NCBI GenBank assembly: GCA_022508745.1
Contig: JAFLUP010000012.1
Location: forward strand, 1 to 44,344
From: Oscillospiraceae bacterium
GTDB lineage: Bacteria > Bacillota > Clostridia > Oscillospirales > CAG-382
Direction of reading: 5' to 3'
Length of the DNA stretch: 44,344 nt
The translations under genes were made by a program, and so were the position numbers. The notes under the pieces are model-generated. The model had not been told where the DNA came from, searched no databases, and saw only the letters and a list, made by a program, of their open reading frames with translations. Positions 23,514 through 31,582 of the stretch are shown in pieces (within the stretch, counting starts at the first letter, position 1; every line of letters begins with the position of its first letter).

Positions 23514-24383
23514 ATGAAAAAATCATTTTCCGCACTTCTGGCGGTAGCGTTGCTTGCCTTCGCCGCGCTCTGCGCGTTTGCGGTACAGGCAGAGGAGAGC
23601 GGCGATTCCGCCGCAGGAACCGACGGCGAGGAAACCGCCGTTGTATACAACTTCCTTGCCGCACTGACTGACACCGACGGAAGCTACTACACGGTCAAGA
23701 ACAACGACGACGGCTCCGTCACCGTCACCCTCAAGCAGGAAGCCACCGAAGAAGCGCCCATCATGCTGGCAACCTATTCGGACGCCAAGATCGACCTGTC
23801 GAACCCCGCGTTCTTCGCCGCAGACTTTGTGACGGAATCCGCCGACGTGGACTTCCGCCTCAACTATACCCGTAAGGATTACGAGGGCACGGAAAAGAAC
23901 GGCATCGCGAACCTGTATTTCACGGGGGCGAAGAAAGCCGCCGAGTACACCAAATCCTCCACGGACACCTCCATCGTCTGGGATTTCGCCTCCTACGTTT
24001 CCGGCGCGAAGCGTTATGAGGACAACCAGCACGAATTCAAGAATCTGGCAATCACCGCAGCGAAAGCGGGGGATGTGATCACCTTTAACACCCTCGCCAT
24101 CGTGAGCGACGAAAACGCCATGACCGTCGGCACCCCGCTGGTGGGCGCCTCCGGCACGGGCGAGACTTCCTCCGAGGAACCGTCTTCCGAGGAACCTTCC
24201 TCCGAAGAAACCACCTCCGAAGCTTCTTCCGAGGAACCCTCCTCCGAGGAAAGCAGCGTCTCTTCCGAGAACACCTCCTCCGGCCCTGTCACGGCAGGCG
24301 ACGCGGGCGTGATCCTGTATGTGGTCCTTGCCGTCCTTGCCGCCGCCGGCGCCATCGCCATGGTGCGCATGAAACAGGAATAA
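23514..24383 (+). CDS. Secreted protein with diverged shared domain and TAGD C-terminal signal
   Basis: The 289-residue product has a signal peptide (LLAFAALCAFAVQAEE), a ~170-residue beta-type region that looks like a diverged copy of the domain in the 6342, 8190 and 27409 products (DLSNPAFFAADFVTESADVD; DVITFNTLAIVSD, compare GDALTWNTLAIAK), a Glu/Pro/Ser stalk (SSEEPSSEEPSSEETTSEAS) and the tail GPVTAGDAGVILYVVLAVLA with a basic end. The TGD of related tails is TAGD here, so recognition by a sortase is doubtful and membrane retention is as likely. GAAAGGGG precedes the ATG at 10 bases. Function unknown. Confidence 0.8.
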   Translation: MKKSFSALLAVALLAFAALCAFAVQAEESGDSAAGTDGEETAVVYNFLAALTDTDGSYYTVKNNDDGSVTVTLKQEATEEAPIMLATYSDAKIDLSNPAFFAADFVTESADVDFRLNYTRKDYEGTEKNGIANLYFTGAKKAAEYTKSSTDTSIVWDFASYVSGAKRYEDNQHEFKNLAITAAKAGDVITFNTLAIVSDENAMTVGTPLVGASGTGETSSEEPSSEEPSSEETTSEASSEEPSSEESSVSSENTSSGPVTAGDAGVILYVVLAVLAAAGAIAMVRMKQE

Positions 24384-24405
24384 CGCACACCTCCCCATCG
24401 CAAGC

Positions 24406-24434
24406 AGAAGCGCTCTTTTCCGGGGCGCTTCTTT
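24406..24434 (+). terminator. Intrinsic terminator after the 23514 gene
   Basis: AGAAGCGC (24406-24413) pairs with GCGCTTCT (24425-24432) before a T-rich tract. Confidence 0.8.
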
Positions 24435-24459
24435 CCTTTTGTTAAATTTCATAGAACCC

Positions 24460-24488
24460 TTGCTTTTTTCGGCAGTTTCCTGTATACT
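24460..24488 (+). promoter_or_regulatory. Promoter of the GH26-like lipoprotein operon
   Basis: TTGCTT (24460-24465), 17-base spacer, TATACT (24483-24488). Confidence 0.75.
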
Positions 24489-24525
24489 GTATGGTGAAAA
24501 AAGAACTGCAAGGAAAGGTGAAACC

Positions 24526-26445
24526 ATGAAAAAACTGTTGAGATCCCTTCTCTGCCTGCTCCTGACGCTGCCGCTGCTTCTGTCCGTCGGCTGCGCCTCC
24601 AACGAACAGGGCGATCCCTCGAAGGACACTCCTGCCGACGATCCCTCCGGCAATCCCTCCGACGATCCCTCCGTGGAGCCCGACCCGACTCCCACCGAGC
24701 CCGATCCTCGCGCCGAGTCCCTTTGGAACAGCGCTTACGCGGACGGAGACGCCGGTCTTACCGGTCCGAAAGACATCTACTACATGACCGTCTATCAGAA
24801 CGGCAACAAAACCATGGAAAATCCCGCGCCGGCGGCGGATGCGGACGTCCGCTACCTGTTCGGCAGCTTGGAAAACACCCGTGCGGTGGTACCGGCGGAA
24901 GGATACGCCGTCACCCTGCCGGGCGTCGCCACGGCGGATTACTCCCTGGGGAAATTCCGCTCCCAGTACCGCACGGAGGACTACGTTCTGACCCTCACCT
25001 ACGAGGATCAGAACCCCTACGGCAAGCAAAACGGCCACACCACCAAGGACGGCTATGACCTGTATATGCGGGAATGGCTGGTGGAGCAGATTGCGGACAC
25101 GAACTTCCTTTCCAACAACGGCATCATGCGCACTCGCAAGCAGGAGGAAGAGGAAACGGTGGTCGGCGATTACTCCGTCATGACCTACTGCATGCAGATC
25201 AATCTGGCAAGCAAGATGGACTTCCCCTTCTACCAGATCGCCATCGTGCATCCCACGGGCAACTACGACTACTTCTACCTGTTCGTCCTGAAGTCCCGCA
25301 CCAAGATGCTGGGCGAGATCGACTCCATCGTTGCCAGCTTCCGGGAGATCGACCGCGTCGGCGAGCCTTCCAACGGGTTCACCTCCTATGAGCTGAAGGA
25401 AAACCCCAACTGGAGCGAGGAAACCAAAGCCTACTACGAATACCTGCTGAACCGCACGGACGTGGGCTTCGGCGCGTTCCACGAGCGGAACGAGGACGCC
25501 TACACGGAATGGCTCTGGGGTCCGGAGGCGCTCAACGCCACCCCGGACGTGTACATGACCTACCTGCACATGGGCTGGTACGACACCCCCTCCGACCCGA
25601 CGGAAACCTTCGAGCGGGCGGCGAAGTTCGCCGGCGGCAACGGTTTCGACGGCAAGCCGGTCTTTAACCTCACCTATCAGTTCACCGTGACCAACAACAC
25701 CACCGGCGGCGTTTACACCCCCATGTTCGATATTCTGCGTGGCAAAAAGGATGAATTCTTCCGCAGGCTGGCAGGATTCATCAAGGACTACGGCAAGCCC
25801 ATCATCTTCCGTCTCAACAACGAAATGAACACCGACTGGACGGACTACTGCGGCATGATGACCCTCATCGACCCGGACATCTTCCAGATGACCTGGCGGC
25901 ACGTCTATGAACTGTTCGAGGAGGAAGGCGTAAACAACCTGATCTGGGTGTTCAACCCCATCTCCACCTCCTGCCCTTACAGCAACTGGGGCGAAGCCAT
26001 GTGCTATATGCCCGGCGCCGACTATGTGCAGATACTGGGTCTGACCCACTACGAGATGAACAACGACAGCTCCCCCCGTTCCTTCCGCAATCTGTACACG
26101 GAAACCGCCAACAAGATGCTCCCCTACTTCTCCGAATATCCGTGGATGCTGGGCGAATTCGCCTGCGGCGCCGGCGGAGAAACGGTCTACGATTGGGGCA
26201 AGGACGCTTACGTGGATCTGGTGAAGGGGCGCAACCTCGCCAAGCAGACCTCCTGGGTGGAGGGCATGGTAGATTGCTTCCGCCACAATCAGGAAGAGGA
26301 CTACGATTTCTGCCGGCGCATCAAGCTGGCGGTGTGGTTCTCCTCCAACGACTACGTGGGATCGAAAGTCACCAACTACCTCAAGCTGGATGAATTCTGC
26401 CTGCCCACCATCAAGGCGTTGAGCGAATACCTGAACAACAAATGA
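24526..26445 (+). CDS. Lipoprotein with GH26-like (beta-mannanase-type) domain
   Basis: The 639-residue product has a lipoprotein signal (LLSVGCAS, Cys as lipidation site) and a Pro/Asp linker. Residues about 60-290 form a region without a clear match (MTVYQNGNKTMENPAPA; MTYCMQINLASKMDFPFY), and the C-terminal ~340 residues resemble glycoside hydrolase clan A family 26. KPIIFRLNNEMNTDW supplies a candidate acid/base Glu (about residue 433). NNLIWVFNPIS, DYVQILGLTHYEM and PWMLGEFACGAGG follow, the last with the candidate nucleophile Glu (about residue 544). It probably acts on mannan or related beta-glycans outside the cell. ATG 24526 follows AAGGAAAGG. It is coupled to the aldo/keto reductase gene by a 4-base overlap. 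Confidence 0.82.
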   Translation: MKKLLRSLLCLLLTLPLLLSVGCASNEQGDPSKDTPADDPSGNPSDDPSVEPDPTPTEPDPRAESLWNSAYADGDAGLTGPKDIYYMTVYQNGNKTMENPAPAADADVRYLFGSLENTRAVVPAEGYAVTLPGVATADYSLGKFRSQYRTEDYVLTLTYEDQNPYGKQNGHTTKDGYDLYMREWLVEQIADTNFLSNNGIMRTRKQEEEETVVGDYSVMTYCMQINLASKMDFPFYQIAIVHPTGNYDYFYLFVLKSRTKMLGEIDSIVASFREIDRVGEPSNGFTSYELKENPNWSEETKAYYEYLLNRTDVGFGAFHERNEDAYTEWLWGPEALNATPDVYMTYLHMGWYDTPSDPTETFERAAKFAGGNGFDGKPVFNLTYQFTVTNNTTGGVYTPMFDILRGKKDEFFRRLAGFIKDYGKPIIFRLNNEMNTDWTDYCGMMTLIDPDIFQMTWRHVYELFEEEGVNNLIWVFNPISTSCPYSNWGEAMCYMPGADYVQILGLTHYEMNNDSSPRSFRNLYTETANKMLPYFSEYPWMLGEFACGAGGETVYDWGKDAYVDLVKGRNLAKQTSWVEGMVDCFRHNQEEDYDFCRRIKLAVWFSSNDYVGSKVTNYLKLDEFCLPTIKALSEYLNNK

Positions 26446-27317
26446 CCATGAAACTGACAGAGAGACGCAAACTGGGGAACACCGGCTATTTGGTCAGCCC
26501 CGTCGCCTTCGGAGGCATTGTCACCATGAGCGAAACGCAGGCCGACGCGGACCGTTTCGTGGCCTCCGCCGTGGATAGCGGGATCAACTACTTCGACGTA
26601 GCTCCCTCCTACGGAAACGCGGAGGATCGGCTCGGTCCCGCGCTGGAGCCGTACCGCAAAGAGGTTTACCTCGCCTGCAAAACCGAGTTTCGGGATGCGA
26701 AACGGGCGGAGCAGGAGCTTCACGCCTCCCTGCGCAAGCTGCGCACCGACCATTTCGACGTCTATCAGATGCATGCCCTCTCCACCCGGGAGGACATCGA
26801 CGTCGCCTTCGGTCCGGGCGGCGTCATGGAGCTGATGCGGCGAGCGAAGGAGGAAGGGATTATCCGCAAGATCGGCTTTTCCACCCACAGCGAGGACGCC
26901 GCCATGCAAGCGCTGGAGCTGTTCGACTTCGACACCGTTCTGTTCCCCATGAACTGGGCGCTGGGGGTCAACACCGGCTGGGGAGATCGCATCTCCGCCT
27001 ACGCCGCTTCCCACGGGACCGGACTGCTGGCGATGAAAACCCTTGCCCACCGCAAATGGCGGGAGGAGGACCCGCGGCTCCATCCCAAGGGCTGGTACAA
27101 ACCGGTTTACGAAAGCGAAAAGCTGGGCGTCGCCGCCATGAAATACGGGCTGTATAAGGGTGCCGCGACACTGGTCTCCCCGGGCAATTTCGAACGCTTC
27201 CGTTTCATGCTGGAGCACATCGAGGAATGTCTTTCCGAACCGTTGTCGGAGGAGGAATGGGCGCTCCTGCGGGCGGAAGCCTCCGCCGTGCGCGGCGAAA
27301 TGATCTTCAATCCATAA
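26442..27317 (+). CDS. Aldo/keto reductase
   Basis: The 291-residue protein is an aldo/keto reductase with NAD(P)H: RRKLGNTGYLVSPVAFGG at the N-terminus; the tetrad Asp and Tyr in YFDVAPSYGNAEDRLG; the tetrad Lys in YLACKTEF; and the tetrad His in VYQMHAL. LVSPGNF lies near the C-terminal cofactor region. The ATG at 26442 overlaps the GH26-like stop; ATG 26448 is an alternative. No ribosome binding site of its own is visible, so translation is probably coupled. Its physical link to a glycan-active lipoprotein suggests a sugar or sugar-derived aldehyde/ketone substrate, an inference. Confidence 0.9.
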   Translation: MTMKLTERRKLGNTGYLVSPVAFGGIVTMSETQADADRFVASAVDSGINYFDVAPSYGNAEDRLGPALEPYRKEVYLACKTEFRDAKRAEQELHASLRKLRTDHFDVYQMHALSTREDIDVAFGPGGVMELMRRAKEEGIIRKIGFSTHSEDAAMQALELFDFDTVLFPMNWALGVNTGWGDRISAYAASHGTGLLAMKTLAHRKWREEDPRLHPKGWYKPVYESEKLGVAAMKYGLYKGAATLVSPGNFERFRFMLEHIEECLSEPLSEEEWALLRAEASAVRGEMIFNP

Positions 27318-27326
27318 GAAAGCCTC

Positions 27327-27388
27327 GGTTTGAAGCCTTTTTCAAACCCCGTTTGTGCCATGACGCGTCAAACGCTTCATGGCACAAA
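27327..27388 (+). promoter_or_regulatory. Two tandem hairpins upstream of the SGNH-hydrolase gene
   Basis: GGTTTGAA/TTCAAACC (27327-27348, loop GCCTTT) is followed 3 bases later by a perfect 12-bp stem, TTTGTGCCATGA/TCATGGCACAAA (27352-27363/27377-27388, 13-base loop). The second hairpin ends 4 bases before the AGAAAGGA ribosome binding site. Neither has a U-tract. No separate promoter is seen in the gap. Confidence 0.65.
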
Positions 27389-27408
27389 TAGAAAGAAAGG
27401 ATACCGTT

Positions 27409-29439
27409 ATGAAAAAACGACTTTTTGCCCTCTTTCTTGTCCTCGCGCTGGCGGGGGGGATCGTTCCCCTTGCTGCGCTTCCCGCTTCGGCGGCGCCGGC
27501 GGAAGACGCGAGGCTGCTGGACGGCGCGACGCTGGTGGCGCTGGGGGACAGCCTGACCGCCATGGGCAGCTGGTGCCAGACGGTGGCGGAGGAACTGAAC
27601 ATGATCGGGGTCAACTCCGGCGTCGGCGGGGATACCTCTGCGGACGCCCTCGCCCGCTTCCAACGGGACGTGGTAAACAAAAACCCGGATTTCGTGCTGA
27701 TCGGGCTGGGCACCAACGATTTCATCCGGGAGGGACAGGGCAACACCAAACCCAGAGTCTCTTTGGAGCAATTCCGCGCCAACCTGCAGACCATGATCGA
27801 CGGGGTCAAGGCGCTGGACGCCGTGCCCATCCTCATCACCGCCCCCTATGTGCGGGACAACGCGTATCCCCCGGTCTCCAACTATGAGAACGTGGGCGGG
27901 CTGAATCCGGCGCTGGACGCATACATCGAGGTGGTGCGCGACCTCGCCAAGGAGAACAAAATCGGTCTGATCGACATTCACAAGCTCTGCGATAACTACG
28001 CGCTGTCGGAGTTCCTCATCGCGGATGGCGTACATCTGGCGGACCTCGGCAACCGGGTCTACGCAGACGCCATTGAAGAATACCTGACCGCCAACTTCCG
28101 CTCCGACCCGGACGCCCCCCGCGTGGAGCGCCCGGTGGCGCCGGACGTGGAGGAAGGCTACTGGACGAAGGACTTCATCTCCTTCAAGGCGGAAGATTGG
28201 ATCATCCTCAAGGAAGGCACCGTGGTCATCACCGAGGAAGCGGACGGCAGCATCTCCTTCGCCAACACCACCGGGCTCTGGCCGGAGGCGCACTACTCCC
28301 CTTCTCTGGATAAAACGATCGCTGTCCCGGTGAAAAACAGCTATCTGACCATCGATTTTGTCTCGGAAGCCTCCATGAACATGGTGCTTTACCTCAACGG
28401 CTGCACCCCGACGGTGGCATACGACCAGAATTATGTCAACCTCCTGCCCCTGATCAAAGCGGCGGATCCCTCCCTGAAAACCGAGGATGTAGGGGACCTT
28501 TCTCCGGGGCAAACGGTGTATTGCACCCTCAAGCTCTCCGACATCATCCCCGGCAGTATGATCCGCGAGGACGGAACCGTGCTGCTTTCCGGTCTGAAGC
28601 TCTATGTAGTGGGCACGGCAGGGAAAAAAGTCACCTTCCGGGAGATGAGCGTCACCTGTCCCGACCCTGCCACCCTCCCGCAGGACCCGGTGTATGAAGA
28701 TACGGTCAGCCTGCTGCCGGAGGCGGAGAGCCGGATTACCGTCAATCAAGGCAACATCGACTATACCGTCAACGAAGACGGCAGCCTGACCATCGCCCGC
28801 GGGCAGGAAGGCGACCTCGCCTGGCCCTCGATCTACATCGACGTGAACAAGCAAGCGGACCTTTCCGATTCCCCCTACCTGCACATGGATTTCACCTGCG
28901 CACGGGGATGCGCCAACGGGTTCCTCTACTACACCGTCGACGACGGCACGGAGCGCTCGGTGCAGCTTTCCCAACTGGGGAACGGCACCGTCAACGATTT
29001 CACCAGCGATCAACACCTGTATATCAATCTGGCGGAGAAGCTGGGCATCACCGGGACGATCACCGTCACCCGCGTGCTGCTTTCCGTGTACGGAAACCCC
29101 GGCGACGCGCTGACCTGGAACACCCTCGCCATAGCGAAGATGGTCAAAGAGGCGCAGCCTGCGCCCCCCTCCGAGCCGGACGACCCCTCGGAGGATCCGA
29201 ATGAATCCACGGAAGAGCCTTCGGAGGACCCGGCGGAGGAATCGAGCGGAGAATCCGCCGGAGAACCCGCCGAAACATCCACCGATGCGTCGACTTCCGA
29301 ACCGACCGCTTCCATTGAACCGGGCGAGGAAACCTCCTTCCCCGTCGGAGCGATCATCGGCATCGTCGCCGGCGTCGTTGTAGTCGCGGCTGCTGTGATC
29401 TGCACCGTCCTTCTGCGCAAGAAGCAGAAAAAAGGATAA
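27409..29439 (+). CDS. Large secreted SGNH-hydrolase protein with shared C-terminal domain and membrane anchor
   Basis: The 676-residue product has a signal peptide (LAALPASAAPAED). Residues about 35-230 form an SGNH/GDSL esterase: LVALGDSLTAMGSW (catalytic Ser block), NSGVGGDTSADALARF, LIGLGTNDFI (Asn block) and IADGVHLADLGNRVYADAI (Asp-His). Residues about 250-425 form a beta-rich domain, residues about 429-578 a copy of the domain seen in the 6342 and 8190 products (LAWPSIYIDV, SPYLHMDFTC, VLLSVYGNPGDALTWNTLAI), then a Glu/Ser stalk, membrane helix and RKKQKKG tail. It probably de-esterifies an acetylated or acylated glycan at the cell surface. An open frame begins at 27379, but ATG 27409 follows AGAAAGGA. 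Confidence 0.87.
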   Translation: MKKRLFALFLVLALAGGIVPLAALPASAAPAEDARLLDGATLVALGDSLTAMGSWCQTVAEELNMIGVNSGVGGDTSADALARFQRDVVNKNPDFVLIGLGTNDFIREGQGNTKPRVSLEQFRANLQTMIDGVKALDAVPILITAPYVRDNAYPPVSNYENVGGLNPALDAYIEVVRDLAKENKIGLIDIHKLCDNYALSEFLIADGVHLADLGNRVYADAIEEYLTANFRSDPDAPRVERPVAPDVEEGYWTKDFISFKAEDWIILKEGTVVITEEADGSISFANTTGLWPEAHYSPSLDKTIAVPVKNSYLTIDFVSEASMNMVLYLNGCTPTVAYDQNYVNLLPLIKAADPSLKTEDVGDLSPGQTVYCTLKLSDIIPGSMIREDGTVLLSGLKLYVVGTAGKKVTFREMSVTCPDPATLPQDPVYEDTVSLLPEAESRITVNQGNIDYTVNEDGSLTIARGQEGDLAWPSIYIDVNKQADLSDSPYLHMDFTCARGCANGFLYYTVDDGTERSVQLSQLGNGTVNDFTSDQHLYINLAEKLGITGTITVTRVLLSVYGNPGDALTWNTLAIAKMVKEAQPAPPSEPDDPSEDPNESTEEPSEDPAEESSGESAGEPAETSTDASTSEPTASIEPGEETSFPVGAIIGIVAGVVVVAAAVICTVLLRKKQKKG

Positions 29440-29453
29440 CAAAAAAAGAACAT

Positions 29454-29492
29454 ACCGGGGGAACCTTCCATAGGAGGTTCCCCCGGTGCTTT
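29454..29492. terminator. Bidirectional terminator between the SGNH gene and the Cys-rich gene
   Basis: A 13-bp stem (29454-29466 with 29475-29487) is followed by GCTTTTCTC on the plus strand and by TTCTTTTTTT on the minus strand. Confidence 0.9.
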
Positions 29493-29516
29493 TCTCTCTA
29501 TGATCGTTTCAACAGC

Positions 29517-30365
29517 CTATTTGCAGCAGCCGTCTCTGCGCCCGCCCTGTTCCTGCGCGAAGGGGAAGAACTCCGCAACCGGGAAGTTCATTCTGCCGAA
29601 CACGCTGCAGGGATCGCAGCCGTCGTTGGCGGGGGTGCTGTCCTTTTCCGGCAGAACCAGATGGCTGCCGGGCAGAACCAACTGCACCGTGCGCTCCATG
29701 CGGATGACGGAGAACAGACCGATGCTGACATACACGTTGTTGTTGCCGATGCCGTCGATGAACTCCCCTTCAAAGCGCTCACGCACACGCTCCGGAATAC
29801 TGTCCGCGTTCATGCAGCAATGCCCGAAGTTGTGGCAGCGTTCCTTGAGCTTGACGTCCAAACAGATGGGAGCCGCGACCTCCAGCGTCACGGTGGGAAG
29901 GGTCGAGGTCTCGTGGCACTTCAGCTTGCAGGGATCCACGCAGAAGCCGTCGTTGTCCGGGTCGGACTGGAAGACGGAGACGTTCTTCTCGCCGCCGTAC
30001 AGCACGATCTTCTTATCGAAGGCGCAAAGCCCCTTGACGGTCTCGCTTCTGCCGTTGCAGACGCAGCACTCCAGCGTCACGCAGAAGAAGTAGCGGATCG
30101 TCACCTGGAAGAAGCCGCGGTTAAAGGGAACGTCATCCAGAGAAATGTTCGCGTAGATGACCTCCACGTTGGTGCAGCGAACCGCGGTGGCACGGTCCAC
30201 GATCTCCTGTGCCCGGTCGCAAAGATGCACCCGCAGATCCTCCAGACAGTCCTTGTCTCTCGCAGAATCGAAAATTTTATTCACGCTGACGCAAAGCTGT
30301 TCCGATTTGCCGCACAGACCGCCCAGCGGGGACGAGCATCCGCTTTGCTGATTGTTTCTTTCCAT
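29517..30365 (-). CDS. Conserved Cys-rich protein of Clostridia, function unknown
   Basis: The ~282-residue product is hydrophilic and has over twenty cysteines, many clustered (CVTLECCVCNG; CHNFGHCCMNAD; CDPCSVFGRMNFP; terminal DGCCK). Segments such as VSVNKIFDSARDKDCLEDL, PFNRGFFQVTIRYFF, GLCAFDKKIVLYGGE and VYVSIGLFSVIRMERTVQL follow a pattern I associate with a conserved hypothetical family of spore-forming Clostridia. A spore-coat or other disulfide/metal-rich structural role is plausible but unproven. No signal peptide. The minus-strand GGAGG is followed by GTG (30368) at 9 bases and ATG (30365) at 12; either could be the start. Confidence 0.78.
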   Translation of the reverse strand: MERNNQQSGCSSPLGGLCGKSEQLCVSVNKIFDSARDKDCLEDLRVHLCDRAQEIVDRATAVRCTNVEVIYANISLDDVPFNRGFFQVTIRYFFCVTLECCVCNGRSETVKGLCAFDKKIVLYGGEKNVSVFQSDPDNDGFCVDPCKLKCHETSTLPTVTLEVAAPICLDVKLKERCHNFGHCCMNADSIPERVRERFEGEFIDGIGNNNVYVSIGLFSVIRMERTVQLVLPGSHLVLPEKDSTPANDGCDPCSVFGRMNFPVAEFFPFAQEQGGRRDGCCK

Positions 30366-30468
30366 CACTCAAAATATCCTCCTTGCCTGATTCGACAGGG
30401 CGCCGCCGACAGTGGACAGCAACTTCCCTGTCATTAACCATTCTATGCAAGGAATCAAGAAAACGCTC

Positions 30469-30497
30469 TTTACAAACGGACAAAAATCGTGTATAAT
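30469..30497 (+). promoter_or_regulatory. Promoter of the 30537 gene
   Basis: TTTACA (30469-30474), 17-base spacer, TATAAT (30492-30497) preceded by CGTG. Confidence 0.83.
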
Positions 30498-30536
30498 AGC
30501 GATAATGAAGTCATTTTCACGGAAAGGAGCCGCCGT

Positions 30537-31268
30537 ATGCCCGCAAACGGAAAGCCATTCTACCGCTCGCGACCGTTCCTCGCGGTCGTGCTGCTGCTCT
30601 GCCTCGCCATGGTGATCGGGCTGTGCATCGGCGTCGTGCAGCTGCTGCTGAAGCAGGGTCAGGAGGTCGCCCTCTCGGTGGAGACCTCCGGCGACAAATT
30701 TACGGAAAGCGTCACCATCACCGTGCGAAACGTGCTGGGGATGGATATTCTCATCGACGAGCAGGCGCGTTCCTGCGCCATGCTGCAATACCGCGACGGC
30801 AAGGAGTGGAAAGACATCAGCGAGATCCGCTTCGTGCAGGAGGATGCCATCGCCCTTTCCGCGAAGTACGGCGGTATGTACGCCCACCTTGCCCCCGGCG
30901 GGGAACTGCACTACGAGTTGAGCGGAGAGCAACTGGAACGCCTGCCCGGCGGGGAATACCGCATCGCCATCCGCTATATCAGCGAAAATGAATACATCGA
31001 CTACCTCTACGCCCGCGCCCGGGAGATCGAGGCCTCGCTGGACGAGGCGGAGAACTCCTCCGAACCGGAAGTCTCTGCCCCCGAGGACGGCGACAGCCTT
31101 CCCGCGGAGGTCACCACCCCGTCAGAAAGCGCCGAAAATACCGAAGAGGACGCTTCCGCCCCGGAGGAAAGCCTCGACGCGGGGGACAAAGAAGTCCCCT
31201 CCCCCGAAACCCAGCTCCTTTATGCGGAGTTTATCATCATCAGTAAGTCGGACAGCAACGCGGATTGA
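30537..31268 (+). CDS. Membrane-anchored extracellular protein with bacterial Ig-like domain
   Basis: The 243-residue product has one uncleaved N-terminal membrane helix (PFLAVVLLLCLAMVIGLCIG), a beta-sandwich region at about residues 38-150 (ESVTITVRNVLGMDILI; YRDGKEWKDI; LAPGGELHYELS; LPGGEYRIAIRYIS), and a Ser/Glu-rich tail, then LLYAEFIIISKSD at the end. The strand pattern and the GxYRI ending resemble bacterial Ig-like (Big_14-type) domains, not verified by search. AAAGGAG lies 7 bases before ATG 30537; the frame extends upstream to 30489, inside the promoter, so that start is rejected. Function unknown. Confidence 0.78.
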   Translation: MPANGKPFYRSRPFLAVVLLLCLAMVIGLCIGVVQLLLKQGQEVALSVETSGDKFTESVTITVRNVLGMDILIDEQARSCAMLQYRDGKEWKDISEIRFVQEDAIALSAKYGGMYAHLAPGGELHYELSGEQLERLPGGEYRIAIRYISENEYIDYLYARAREIEASLDEAENSSEPEVSAPEDGDSLPAEVTTPSESAENTEEDASAPEESLDAGDKEVPSPETQLLYAEFIIISKSDSNAD

Positions 31269-31301
31269 TCCCAAAAAATCGATTTTTTTATTCGATTGGT
31301 C

Positions 31302-31330
31302 TTGCATTTCCCGCGGGAATGTGCTATAAT
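31302..31330 (+). promoter_or_regulatory. tRNA-Leu promoter
   Basis: TTGCAT (31302-31307), 17-base spacer, TATAAT (31325-31330) with TGTGC before it. Confidence 0.87.
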
Positions 31331-31341
31331 GCAGATACCGC

Positions 31342-31429
31342 GCCGGTGTGATGGAATTGGCAGACGTGACGGACTCAAAATCCGTTGGGCTTATCCCCCG
31401 TGTGGGTTCAAGTCCCACCACCGGCACCA
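31342..31429 (+). tRNA. tRNA-Leu (anticodon CAA)
   Basis: GCCGGTG (31342-31348) pairs with CACCGGC (31419-31425), followed by A and an encoded CCA. The anticodon stem ACGGA/TCCGT holds loop CTCAAAA with anticodon CAA at 31376-31378. A long variable arm and the T arm GTGGG-TTCAAGT-CCCAC confirm a class II leucine tRNA reading UUG. Confidence 0.96.
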
Positions 31430-31435
31430 CGAAAG

Positions 31436-31473
31436 AACCCTCTCTTGTCTACCAAGACAAGAGAGGGTTTTTC
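31436..31473 (+). terminator. Terminator after tRNA-Leu
   Basis: A perfect 14-bp stem (31436-31449 with 31456-31469) is followed by T-rich sequence. A near copy of this hairpin occurs at 32143-32182. Confidence 0.93.
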
Positions 31474-31582
31474 TTTGCTTTCGTTCATAAAATGGAGGTA
31501 GAATATAGCAAGATAATATGATAGAATACAATCAACTTGCAGATTGGAATTTTATCCTTAACAATCAAGGAGGATTATTGAT

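Noticed and set aside
27307-29442. A 711-codon minus-strand frame over the SGNH-hydrolase gene
   Set aside because: Shadow; crosses the hairpin region and resembles no protein family.
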